DNA of 39,113 nt, from the NCBI RefSeq assembly GCF_008017455.1, contig NZ_VRTY01000058.1:1-39113 (forward strand), given 5' to 3'. A program made the translations under genes and the position numbers. Each line of letters starts with the position of its first letter. The first letter of the stretch is position 1. Under the pieces are notes generated by a model. The model did no database searches. It was not told the origin of the DNA and saw only the letters and a list, made by a program, of their open reading frames with translations. Positions 1-7,330 of this stretch are shown piece after piece. The DNA comes from Pontibacter qinzhouensis. GTDB taxonomy: Bacteria > Bacteroidota > Bacteroidia > Cytophagales > Hymenobacteraceae.

Positions 1-208
1 CTTCACGCGCCGGCCGCACTTAAAGGTAACGCACAGGCGCAGTAAAGTGGCTGTGGCAAACGGTGCCAAGAGCATGAAAACGAACGCTTCCGGCAAACCA
101 AGCCAAACCGAAATAGACCTGATTCTCGATAAAATCTCAAGCTCCGGCTACGAAAGCCTCTCTAAAGAAGAGAAGCAGAAGCTGTTTATGGCCAGTCAGA
201 AAGACTAA
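1..208 (+). CDS. Rhomboid-family intramembrane protease, C-terminal tail (partial)
   Basis: An open frame enters from the left edge (first full codon at base 2) and stops at 206-208, giving the last 68 residues of a protein. The end is basic, then carries a short conserved helix pair (TEIDLILDKISSSGYESL followed by SKEEKQKLF). This tail is typical of Bacteroidota rhomboid-like serine proteases, where it follows the membrane domain in the cytoplasm. The membrane core and the catalytic Ser/His lie outside the window, so the assignment rests only on the tail. The next gene starts 12 bp downstream on the same strand, so the two are probably co-transcribed. Confidence 0.65.
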   Translation, partial: FTRRPHLKVTHRRSKVAVANGAKSMKTNASGKPSQTEIDLILDKISSSGYESLSKEEKQKLFMASQKD

Positions 209-220
209 ACCACCTGTTGT

Positions 221-706
221 ATGGCAGCCTTCAGAAATGTGCCGGAAGAGTGGCAGCGGCTCGACTGGATTCTTTTCCAGAACGGATGGGTAAGCCTGTA
301 CCAGCGGAAAGAGATTCTGATAGCCGATATCAGCTGGTTCCGGAGCCAGCGCTACCGGGTTATCGATTTCGACTGCAGCAAGTGGGCCGACGAGCACGCG
401 GCTCATTCTGACCTGAAAGCAAAATTCCATTTTCCTGACTCGTACGCCAATACTCCTGGAGCACTACGAGATGCCCTGGCTGCACATGATATAACCGGAA
501 TAGGACAGGTGGTGGTGCTACATCAGTTCGATGCAGTAGACCAGGAACTGGGGCAGTCGCTGCTAAATAGTTTTGCCGACAGTGCCCGTCTGCACATGCT
601 GCGTGGCGAACGGCTGCTGGTGCTGGCCCAACTCAACACACCAGAAAACTCCTACATCACCGCAGGCAAAAGCACCGTAAGCTGGAACCCATTGGAACTA
701 CTCTAA
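221..706 (+). CDS. Barstar-family protein
   Basis: This is a 161-residue soluble protein without a signal peptide. The N-terminal half follows the barstar (ribonuclease inhibitor) pattern: an opening strand, then GWVSLY, a hydrophobic helix (ILIADISWF), YRVIDFDCSKW, and FPDSYANTPGALRDAL, which matches the usual FPxYYGxNxdAlxDxL signature imperfectly. Barstar proper is about 90 residues, so about 60 C-terminal residues are extra. Classical barstar blocks barnase by inserting an acidic helix into the active site. No barnase-like ribonuclease is encoded next to it, so it may protect against an incoming toxin or have another role. It lies 12 bp after the rhomboid-type gene. Confidence 0.75.
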   Translation: MAAFRNVPEEWQRLDWILFQNGWVSLYQRKEILIADISWFRSQRYRVIDFDCSKWADEHAAHSDLKAKFHFPDSYANTPGALRDALAAHDITGIGQVVVLHQFDAVDQELGQSLLNSFADSARLHMLRGERLLVLAQLNTPENSYITAGKSTVSWNPLELL

Positions 707-720
707 CTCCAAACCTTCTG

Positions 721-776
721 CCCTTGACCTTTTTTTACTGAAAAAGCTTTGGAAGGCTGTTTTCATTAGAATAATT
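721..776 (+). repeat. 56-bp interspersed element, copy A1
   Basis: It opens with CCCTTGAC 15 bp after the barstar stop codon, has GGAAGG 30 bp in, and ends with TTTCATTAGAATAATT. The centre (AGCTTTGGAAGGCT followed by GTTTTC) can fold into a short hairpin. Confidence 0.85.
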
Positions 777-823
777 GGTTGCTGATTATTATTGGCTTAA
801 TGGTTGATTTAAAGAAGGGCCAT

Positions 824-860
824 GAAGACCTCTCACCTTGCACAGCTCCTGCGAGCGTCC
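824..860 (+). repeat. GCTCCTGCGAGCG repeat, copy 1
   Basis: The stretch from AGACCTC through CAGCTCCTGCGAGCGT recurs in inverse orientation at 10784-10819. Both copies lie close to a 56-bp element (A1 and A6). Confidence 0.6.
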
Positions 861-935
861 GGGCAGAGTAGCCGCAACCTAATCCGTAATTTATGCTCGC
901 CGTACAGGCTGCTTTCAGGAAAAAAACTACACACA

Positions 936-991
936 CCCTTGACATTATTTCCATGTTTTCTCTTCTGGAGGCCAATTTCATTCAAATAATC
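936..991 (+). repeat. 56-bp interspersed element, copy A2
   Basis: It has CCCTTGAC at 936-943, a diverged middle block (TGGAGGCC) and a final block TTTCATTCAAATAATC. It lies in the barstar-mqo gap in the same orientation as A1. Confidence 0.75.
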
Positions 992-1377
992 TGAGATCAG
1001 ATGGCAGAAGTGATTCCTCATTATCCGACACAACTTACCTGAAGGTACTTAGTGTCTGTAAAGGCTGTGTCCGATATACTTGCTCAGGTTTACGCCTGAA
1101 CAAAGTTTCTTCCCTTCTCTTTCTAAAAGTTCTTTTTTACCTGGCCTGCTATAAGTGCTTCAGCTTTAAGCTTCTGAAAGCCAATAAGTACCAGAAGTTC
1201 AGCAGGTATAGGTGTATGTGTATAATCCTATCATGTGTTAGTGTTTTTCGTTTTAAATATTTGTTAATCAAATAAATACAAGTGATGATTATGTAAAGGT
1301 TTATTGTCATGCTTTTTATAATGCTATAAAAGATGTATAAACCTGTTTTCTGGCGATACTATTTTAGATTTTCGATG

Positions 1378-1385
1378 TAACTTTG
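1378..1385 (+). promoter_or_regulatory. Candidate -7 promoter box for mqo
   Basis: TAACTTTG matches the Bacteroidota -7 consensus TAnnTTTG exactly, and the mqo ATG begins 19 bp after its last base. A clear -33 TTTG at the usual spacing is not evident, so this is tentative. Confidence 0.35.
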
Positions 1386-1404
1386 TAATCCTATGATTTA
1401 AGTT

Positions 1405-2919
1405 ATGATTAAAAGTGATAGATCTTTTGAAGAAAATCCGGATGTAGTTCTTATTGGTGCTGGCATTATGAGCGCCACATTGGGCCTCATGCTCAAAGAA
1501 CTTAAGCCAGATGTTAAAATTGAGGTGTTTGAAAGGCTGGAGGTAGCCGCAGCCGAAAGCTCTGATGCCTGGAACAATGCCGGAACCGGACATGCCGCCT
1601 TCTGTGAACTCAACTATACACCGCAGCGTACCGATGGCTCTGTGGATATTTCCAAGGCGGTAAACATTGCGGAGTCGTTTGAGCTGTCGAGGCAGTTCTG
1701 GGCTTACATGGTGCAACGTGGCTTTATTAAGCCAAGCTTTATTAAAAGTATTCCGCACATGAGTTTTGTGTGGGGGCAGAACAACGTGGAGTTCCTGAGG
1801 GAGCGCTATACGACCATGCAGAAATCGGCACTTTTCCAGGGCATGCAGTACTCCGAAGATTATGAGCAGCTTGCTGAATGGATGCCGCTTGTAATGGAAG
1901 GTCGCAAAAAGACAGATAAAGTAGCTGCCACCCGTATGGAGATCGGTACTGATGTTAACTTTGGAGCCCTAACACGCGATTCGTTCAGCCAGTTACACGA
2001 AATGCCTGGCGTTAACCTGCATTTTGGGCACGAAGTGAAAAAACTGAACCAGGATGCCGATGGCTTCTGGCATGTGAAGGTAAAGGAACTGAGCACTGGC
2101 AACAAGCGCAAAGTAAAAGCTAAATTTGTGTTTATAGGCGCAGGAGGAGGTTCTTTGCCTCTGCTCATTAAGTCCGGCATACCGGAAGGCAAGGGCTTTG
2201 GCGGTTTCCCGGTTAGCGGACAATGGCTAAAGTGCACGAACCCCGAGATCATTAAGCGTCATCAGGCCAAAGTATATGGCAAGGCAGCAGTAGGTTCGCC
2301 GCCCATGTCGGTGCCGCACCTCGATACGCGTGTAATAAACGGGAAGCGGGAGCTGTTGTTTGGGCCTTATGCAGGCTTTACGACCAAGTTCCTGAAGAAA
2401 GGTTCGCTGCTCGACCTGCCACTGTCTATCAAAACAGGTAACATGCGGCCCATGCTGGTAGCAGGCATCAAAAACATACCGCTTACCAAGTACCTCATTA
2501 ACCAGGTGCGGCAGTCGCCGGAAGATCGGTTGCTGGCCCTGAAAGATTATTTCCCGAATGCCCGCCAGGAAGACTGGGAACTGGAGCTGGCCGGTCAGCG
2601 GGTGCAGGTAATTAAGAAAGATCCGAAACTGGGTGGTGTGCTGGAGTTTGGCACCGAGGTGGTAAGTTCTGCCGACGGCTCTATTGCCGCACTGCTCGGT
2701 GCCTCTCCTGGAGCCTCTACAGCAGTTGGCATTATGCTGAGTTTGCTGGAGCGTTGTTTCCCCGAGAGGTTTAAGGCAGCAGAATGCCAGGCTAAAATCA
2801 GGGAGATGATTCCATCTTATGGAAAATCACTGGCTGCCGATCCTGAGCTTCTGAACGAAATAAGGTCTTATACCAGCGAGGTACTGGAGCTGAACAACCT
2901 GCAGCCGGTAAACAGCTAA
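1405..2919 (+). CDS. mqo: Malate:quinone oxidoreductase
   Basis: This FAD-dependent peripheral membrane enzyme oxidises malate to oxaloacetate and passes electrons to the quinone pool. The 504-residue length is normal for the family. The N-terminal nucleotide-binding motif DVVLIGAGIMSATLG lies at about residues 12-26, followed by the family segments WNNAGTGHAAFCELNYTP, FIGAGGGSLPLL and FGGFPVSGQWL, and LLGASPGASTAVGIML near the C-terminus. There is no signal peptide, as expected for a cytoplasmic-face enzyme. The gene converges on malate dehydrogenase with one bidirectional terminator between them, so the two malate-oxidising routes of the TCA cycle lie tail to tail. The start at 1405 places the FAD motif at the expected distance from the N-terminus. 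Confidence 0.96.
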   Translation: MIKSDRSFEENPDVVLIGAGIMSATLGLMLKELKPDVKIEVFERLEVAAAESSDAWNNAGTGHAAFCELNYTPQRTDGSVDISKAVNIAESFELSRQFWAYMVQRGFIKPSFIKSIPHMSFVWGQNNVEFLRERYTTMQKSALFQGMQYSEDYEQLAEWMPLVMEGRKKTDKVAATRMEIGTDVNFGALTRDSFSQLHEMPGVNLHFGHEVKKLNQDADGFWHVKVKELSTGNKRKVKAKFVFIGAGGGSLPLLIKSGIPEGKGFGGFPVSGQWLKCTNPEIIKRHQAKVYGKAAVGSPPMSVPHLDTRVINGKRELLFGPYAGFTTKFLKKGSLLDLPLSIKTGNMRPMLVAGIKNIPLTKYLINQVRQSPEDRLLALKDYFPNARQEDWELELAGQRVQVIKKDPKLGGVLEFGTEVVSSADGSIAALLGASPGASTAVGIMLSLLERCFPERFKAAECQAKIREMIPSYGKSLAADPELLNEIRSYTSEVLELNNLQPVNS

Positions 2920-2964
2920 TAGGTCTGGTCGCGGGTGAGGTACTTTAATAGCTTCGCTTTTAAT

Positions 2965-3010
2965 ACATAAAAAGAGGCGCTTCCTGAGCAGGAAGCGCCT
3001 CTTTTTATGT
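2965..3010. terminator. Bidirectional terminator between mqo and mdh
   Basis: A perfect 20-bp inverted repeat (2965-2984 and 2991-3010) encloses a 6-nt loop (TGAGCA). The GC-rich core GAGGCGCTTCC is flanked by A5 on the left and T5 on the right, so it can terminate both convergent genes. Confidence 0.93.
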
Positions 3011-3023
3011 ATGCTTCTGAAAA

Positions 3024-3965
3024 CTAAGCTTTGGCAGCTGTCATTTTATCGAGCGCATCCATTACTTCTTTCACGTGGCCGCGCGACGTTTCCAGCAGTT
3101 GCTTCTCTTCGTCGTTCAGTTGTAGTTCAATTACTTTTTCGATGCCGTTTTTACCCAGAATAACAGGCACGCCCAGGTATACGCCATCAATGCCGTACTC
3201 GCCTTCCAGTTTCACACAAACCGGGAACACGCGGCGTTGGTCGCGTACAATGGCTTCTACCATTTGAGCTGCTGCAGAACCTGGCGCATACCAGGCAGAA
3301 GTGCCCATCAGTTTTACCAGTTCGCCGCCACCGTTTTTGGTGCGCTCCACTATGGCTGTCAGTTTATCTTCAGAAATAAGTTCGGTTACCGGAATGCCGC
3401 CAACAGTGGTGTAGCGTGGCAGTGGTACCATGGTATCGCCGTGGCCACCCATCAGCACCGCCTGAATATCTTTTGGCGAAACGTTCAGTTCTTCGGCCAG
3501 AAACGCTCTGTAACGGGCAGTATCTAAAATGCCGGCCATACCCATAATGCGGTTACGCGGGAATTTAGAGGTGATGTGTGCCGCATAGGTCATAACATCG
3601 AGTGGGTTCGAAACCACAATAATAATGGCGTTCGGAGAGTGCTTTACCACGTTCTCGGTTACCGACTGCACAATGCCAGCGTTTGTAGAAATGAGGTCGT
3701 CTCTGGTCATGCCGGGTTTGCGCGGAAGCCCTGACGTGATAACCACTACATCAGAATCTGCTGTGCGGCTGTAATCGTTTGTTACACCCACGGTGCGGGT
3801 GTCGTATAAGTTAATAGGCGACTTTTGCCAGATATCAAGTGCCTTGCCCTCAGCAAAACCTTCTCTAATATCCAATAAAACTACTTCGTTCGCTATTTCG
3901 CGGTAAGCCAACACATCAGCGCATGTTGCTCCAACGTTTCCGGCTCCAACTACGGTTACTTTCAT
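3024..3965 (-). CDS. mdh: Malate dehydrogenase (NAD-dependent)
   Basis: This enzyme interconverts malate and oxaloacetate with NAD(H) in the TCA cycle. The 313 residues are the usual length for the LDH-like bacterial MDH type. A Rossmann motif VVGAGNVGATCA sits at the N-terminus, with Asp32 after the second strand, which favours NAD over NADP. Substrate-binding and catalytic residues are visible: Arg82 and Arg88 (LPRKPGMTR), Asn120 (VSNPLD), Asp148 and Arg151 (GILDTARYR), and His175 in MGGHGDTMVPL. The C-terminal residues are Ala/Lys-rich and slightly variable, as is normal. It is convergent with mqo. Element A3 lies upstream of its start, between mdh and the RDD gene. Confidence 0.97.
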   Translation of the reverse strand: MKVTVVGAGNVGATCADVLAYREIANEVVLLDIREGFAEGKALDIWQKSPINLYDTRTVGVTNDYSRTADSDVVVITSGLPRKPGMTRDDLISTNAGIVQSVTENVVKHSPNAIIIVVSNPLDVMTYAAHITSKFPRNRIMGMAGILDTARYRAFLAEELNVSPKDIQAVLMGGHGDTMVPLPRYTTVGGIPVTELISEDKLTAIVERTKNGGGELVKLMGTSAWYAPGSAAAQMVEAIVRDQRRVFPVCVKLEGEYGIDGVYLGVPVILGKNGIEKVIELQLNDEEKQLLETSRGHVKEVMDALDKMTAAKA

Positions 3966-4177
3966 TGCAGGATATACTTTATTTGGGTTTGAGATTCAAT
4001 TAACTAGGGTAAAAATATAAAAACTATTCTCAAAAGAGGCAAATAAATAAATTATTCTTTCCGGGAGGCTGCTACAACTGCTTCCGGAGCGAACAGTAGT
4101 TAGCTTCACAGGGTCCGGAAGCGGGTATAGCCGGCGTGCAGGAAGAGATGCTGCTAAAGTGCCACAGGCATACCAGA

Positions 4178-4234
4178 CCCTTGACCCTTTTTGGCCCAAA
4201 CAGCCTTCTGGAGGGTAATTTCATTTGCATAATT
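4178..4234 (+). repeat. 56-bp interspersed element, copy A3 (57 bp)
   Basis: CCCTTGAC is followed by a diverged CTTCTGGAGGG middle and ends TTTCATTTGCATAATT. It points against the direction of the flanking minus-strand genes. Confidence 0.75.
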
Positions 4235-4294
4235 GATGTGGGCTAGCCGCAGGCATAGGATATAGTGGCAATGCCGTCAACTTACGTTTGGTGA

Positions 4295-4372
4295 GGTCAT
4301 TCTGAGCTTGTCGAAGAATCTATTTAGTACCGACTTTTACCTTTTAGTTCCCTCGGCTACACTCGGGATGAC
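4295..4372. repeat. TCATTCTGAGC...GAAGAATCT dispersed repeat
   Basis: The segment has TCATTCTGAGCTTGTCGAAG then AATCT at its left and CTCGGGATGACC at its right end, so GTCAT-type ends face each other. It resembles the GGATGACA/TGTCATCCTGA sequences at 33.9 and 37.6 kb in this window. Such fragments are widespread in Bacteroidota intergenic DNA. Confidence 0.45.
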
Positions 4373-4428
4373 CGTTCAAATTCTTTAAGTTTATGCCTTT
4401 GGGTATAGTGATGGCCCCGGGTGTTTAC

Positions 4429-4860
4429 CTACAGCGCCACTACCCTTGTGCTGCTAAGGCTGTCGTGCAAAGCCCGCGACAGGTAAGCCGGTGCAGTCAG
4501 TAAAAGCCGGAACAACCAGGCAACCAATGTAAACGGTCGGGTAAAATACCGGATGGTGGCGCAGGTAAAGGAGATGCGCCCTCCTGAGATGGAGGTTACT
4601 TTCAGGCCGAGCAGGTATTTACCGATCGTAGCCTGCCAGGGGGCACTTTCGGCACCGGCAAAATAGAGCCATCCGAACAAAAGGTGCAGCACACGTTCTG
4701 GTTTCAGAAATAAAGCTGATTCGTCGCTGCTGATGGTCACATAATCTACAAAACCGATGATGGCAGATAGCAACAGGCAGTCGAACAGCAGGGCTGCAGC
4801 ACGAGCGCTGGTGGCGGCGATCTGTGGGTTCTGGCTGGACTTATTGTAAACGAGCTGCAT
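4429..4860 (-). CDS. RDD family membrane protein
   Basis: A 143-residue integral membrane protein. The N-terminal helix carries the Arg-then-Asp pattern that names the family (ARAAALLFDCLLLSAIIGFV). A second hydrophobic segment precedes ATIGKYLLGLKVTSISGG, the characteristic loop before the last helix. The C-terminus has ALHDSLSSTRVV, which corresponds to the usual HDxLSxTxVV ending. RDD proteins are inner-membrane proteins; some act as ion antiporters, but most have no known role. It sits 92 bp downstream of the alkyltransferase gene on the same strand, so read-through transcription is plausible. Confidence 0.85.
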   Translation of the reverse strand: MQLVYNKSSQNPQIAATSARAAALLFDCLLLSAIIGFVDYVTISSDESALFLKPERVLHLLFGWLYFAGAESAPWQATIGKYLLGLKVTSISGGRISFTCATIRYFTRPFTLVAWLFRLLLTAPAYLSRALHDSLSSTRVVAL

Positions 4861-4952
4861 AAGGCTAGGGTAAAGCTGAGCTGAGGTTTAGGCGTTTTCA
4901 TGTATACTGCCAGCAGGCCGTCGGGTTTCAGGTAATCAGGATTACTTGTAGG

Positions 4953-5447
4953 TTAGAAGAGGGCGAGCTGCTGTTCAGGTTTCAGCACACCCTCGTGCCG
5001 CAGCAGCCACTCTTTTCGCCAGAGGCCGCCTGCATAGCCCGTCAGGCTCCCATTGCTGCCGATAACGCGGTGGCAAGGTACCACCAGGCACAGCGGGTTT
5101 CTGCCGTTGGCGGCTCCAACGGCGCGTATGGCTTTTTCGCCACCAATGGCCCTGGCTACCTGAAGGTAAGAGAATGTTTTTCCAAAGGGTATCTTCTGGA
5201 GTTCCTGCCACACCTGTTGCTGAAAGGCAGTACCATGTGGCGCAAGCGGTAAATCGAACTGTTGCCGCTCACCGTTAAAATACTCCGCAAGCTGGGCCAG
5301 GCCAGCAACCGCGCAGGCAGGTAGCGAGGATGTTTCTGCTCCGGCTGCCTCCACAAATAGCATGGTTTCTATACCTTGTGCAGTGCCTGTTAGCTGTATC
5401 CAACCGATGGGGGAGTTATAGTAGGTGCTAAAAACGGATGCTTCCAT
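4953..5447 (-). CDS. ogt: Methylated-DNA--protein-cysteine methyltransferase
   Basis: This suicide repair enzyme transfers O6-alkyl groups from guanine (and O4 from thymine) to its own cysteine. The 164 residues fit the Ogt/MGMT type without an Ada domain. The active site PCHRVIG is present with Cys125, preceded by the asparagine hinge (GAANGRNPLCLVV) and the DNA-binding helix region (IPFGKTFSYLQVARAIG). After the active site, GSLTGYAGGLWRKEWLLRHE matches the family. The N-terminal part is the usual poorly conserved ferredoxin-like domain. It lies upstream of the RDD gene on the same strand. Confidence 0.95.
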   Translation of the reverse strand: MEASVFSTYYNSPIGWIQLTGTAQGIETMLFVEAAGAETSSLPACAVAGLAQLAEYFNGERQQFDLPLAPHGTAFQQQVWQELQKIPFGKTFSYLQVARAIGGEKAIRAVGAANGRNPLCLVVPCHRVIGSNGSLTGYAGGLWRKEWLLRHEGVLKPEQQLALF

Positions 5448-5840
5448 ACAGGCAAGGTAAGGTTTTTTACCGATAAAAGAATGCGGCAGTAAAGATGATG
5501 ACTATTGTATATGGTTGGTAGCCAATTATTTGTTTTTAACTGATGATGTACACATCCTATTGCGGATAGTCAAACTAGAATAAAAAATATCAGGAATTAT
5601 ACTTTGAAGTGGCTATACCAAACCTTTCCGGTTTCATAGACTTTAACTTTAGAAGCGGGACCTGGTTCTTGGATTTTGGTTTGCTTCGTAGCCGACAAGA
5701 CGTTGCGAGGTCTGGTATAAACCTGCAAAGGCGCATTACTCAAGAACTGGTGTTAGGTACAATGAGCTGCAGTTGCTGGCAATAGGCTTACAGTTATTAA
5801 ATTATATGGGAGTATTTTGCCTGATAAGTACGAGTGCTTA

Positions 5841-5896
5841 CCCTTGACCTTATGGAACTGAAAAACCTTTGGAAGGGCTTTTTAATTGAAATAATT
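5841..5896 (+). repeat. 56-bp interspersed element, copy A4
   Basis: CCCTTGAC, then AAAAACCTTTGGAAGGGC with a following T-run (central hairpin), and a final block TTTAATTGAAATAATT. It is opposite in orientation to the flanking genes. Confidence 0.85.
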
Positions 5897-5962
5897 TATA
5901 GCTAAGTATCTGATGCTCCTCTAATTTAATTTTTTGAATTGTACACCTAAAAAGGACTTTAA

Positions 5963-5979
5963 AGCGGCCAAAGGCCGCT
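5963..5979 (-). terminator. GC-rich hairpin, possible terminator of the cytochrome gene
   Basis: AGCGGCC-AAA-GGCCGCT forms a 7-bp stem with a three-base loop, followed on the minus strand by TTTAAAG. It lies about 125 bp after the cytochrome stop. The T-run is weak, so the terminator role is uncertain. Confidence 0.35.
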
Positions 5980-6102
5980 CTTGGATCATAATTTTTAATT
6001 TTTAATTTGGCGAAACACTTTGTAGGGCGAAAAGCGGCTATACTAACTCGGTGAGCTCTAAGGTGCTTTTTAAAGGCCTCTTGCTGCTCCTGCAGCCAGC
6101 CA

Positions 6103-7107
6103 TTACTTTTTAGCCACAGCTTTTTCTGCTGGCGTAAACCGTTCTATGTCGCTAGTAACAGGCTCTACGCTCATGAGGTAGCGGTAAATGGCGCGGAGGT
6201 CGCTTTCTTCCATGCCACCATACATGCTCCAGGGCATAATGGTATTAAAGTCATCTGCTGCTATTTGATGGGCTAAAGCTTCGGGAGTGGCTGTGTCTTT
6301 AAAGCGTTTCAGAAAAGCTTCTTCTGTCCAGGTGCCGATGCCGGTGGTTTTGTCGGGGGTTATGTTGGCGGAACGCAAGGTGCCAACAGGCATTTTAAAC
6401 TCCATGCCACCCGCCAGGTACATGCCTTCTACAGGAGTTCCTTTTACTTTTGGTGTGTGGCAGTCGCCGCAGCCACCTATGGTTACCAGGTATTTTCCTT
6501 TGGCGGTAACATCGTCGAGGGCAGTTTCTGGGGCAGGCACATAATTAGCAGGCATGGTGCGCAGAATCAGGTTCATCGGGAAATCTGCTTTAGAGGCAGG
6601 AACCGTATTTTTTATGGGTTCCAAGGTGCGTATATAGGCTATAATGGCACGCACATCAGCATCTGTCATTTTAGCGTAAGACTGGTAGGGCATTACCGGA
6701 AAAAAAGGTTCACCGTTTCTGCTAACGCCAGAAGTAATGGCGCGGTAAATTTCTCCGTCGGTCCAGGTGCCAATGCCGGTTTCCGGGTCGGAGGTAATGT
6801 TACGGGCGTAAAACGTACCCGGGAAACCCATTTCGTGGCTGAACCGCTCACCGCCTTTGCCTTCGGTTTGGGGGAGCACAGGTCCTGAGAAACGTGTCCA
6901 GTCACGCTCCGAGTGGCAATCTATACATACCGTTACATGGTTGGCCAGGTACTCGCCACGTGCTACCAACGCCGAGGTTTTATCTACTGTAAGGGCAGGG
7001 GCAGGATCTACATTCGGTAAAGCATAGCGTACATACAGCACACCCGCTGCTGCAACAACAAAAATAGCAACAAGTGCAAAGCCGATAATTTTAAAAGCTT
7101 TCTTCAT
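6103..7107 (-). CDS. Di-haem cytochrome c, membrane-anchored
   Basis: A 334-residue electron carrier with two class I cytochrome c domains. Residues 7-29 form an uncleaved signal anchor, placing the rest in the periplasm. Haem sites are CIDCH (Cys61-His65) and CGDCH (Cys213-His217). Each is followed by a matching pattern (NITSDPETGIGTWTDGEI and NITPDKTTGIGTWTEEAF), showing internal duplication. Met ligands are probably in VMPYQSYAKMTDADV and IMPWSMYGGMEESDL. Such proteins act as electron-transfer subunits of periplasmic dehydrogenases or as donors to oxidases. No partner dehydrogenase is adjacent, so the specific role is unknown. Confidence 0.9.
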   Translation of the reverse strand: MKKAFKIIGFALVAIFVVAAAGVLYVRYALPNVDPAPALTVDKTSALVARGEYLANHVTVCIDCHSERDWTRFSGPVLPQTEGKGGERFSHEMGFPGTFYARNITSDPETGIGTWTDGEIYRAITSGVSRNGEPFFPVMPYQSYAKMTDADVRAIIAYIRTLEPIKNTVPASKADFPMNLILRTMPANYVPAPETALDDVTAKGKYLVTIGGCGDCHTPKVKGTPVEGMYLAGGMEFKMPVGTLRSANITPDKTTGIGTWTEEAFLKRFKDTATPEALAHQIAADDFNTIMPWSMYGGMEESDLRAIYRYLMSVEPVTSDIERFTPAEKAVAKK

Positions 7108-7279
7108 AGATTATCCTATTGATTTGCTATAGATAGAGATATTCAGATGCTACTATGACCGCAGGGACTGGAGAGTAATTATCTAATTTCAAAAATAAAT
7201 ATAATATATGCAAGTAAGTAGTCGGGTTTTACTATATTTATTTAAGTGTTATAACCTTGATGATCAGTGCGTAACATAA

Positions 7280-7313
7280 AAAAGCCGCAGAGGTAGATAC
7301 CCCTGCGGCTTTT
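7280..7313 (-). terminator. Rho-independent terminator of the downstream M16 gene
   Basis: Arms AAAAGCCGCAG (7280-7290) and CTGCGGCTTTT (7303-7313) pair around a short loop. On the minus strand the right arm runs into a T-run, 18 bp after the stop of the 7331-8977 gene. Confidence 0.88.
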
Positions 7314-7330
7314 GCTGTACTAGTGGTGTT

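Larger units (their letters stand above)
707..1404. other. Intergenic region, 698 bp, with repeats
   Basis: No convincing gene is present. The gap holds two copies of the 56-bp element (A1, A2), a TGGTTGCTGATTATT/TTTAATGGTTGAT flank also seen near 33.4 and 37.4 kb, one copy of the GCTCCTGCGAGCG repeat, and the mqo leader. Bases 1200-1400 are AT-rich. Confidence 0.8.
3966..4428. other. Intergenic region, 463 bp, mdh leader and repeats
   Basis: It contains the AT-rich mdh leader (about 3966-4060), element A3, and a Bacteroidota-type dispersed repeat beginning TCATTCTGAGCTTGTCGAAG. No gene is supported. Confidence 0.7.
5448..6102. other. Intergenic region, 655 bp
   Basis: It holds element A4 at 5841-5896 and a GC-rich hairpin at 5963-5979. 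The rest is AT-rich sequence in which no gene or RNA is recognised. Confidence 0.7.

Noticed and set aside
7190..7197. TATTTTTG (minus strand) as -7 box of the cytochrome gene
   Set aside because: The box matches TAnnTTTG, but the nearest TTG lies only 13 bp upstream, too short for the usual spacing.
7166..7221. Possible 15th copy of the 56-bp element (GAGTAATTATCTAATTTC)
   Set aside because: It resembles only the AATAATT end; neither the GGAAGG nor the CCCTTGAC block follows at the fixed distance.
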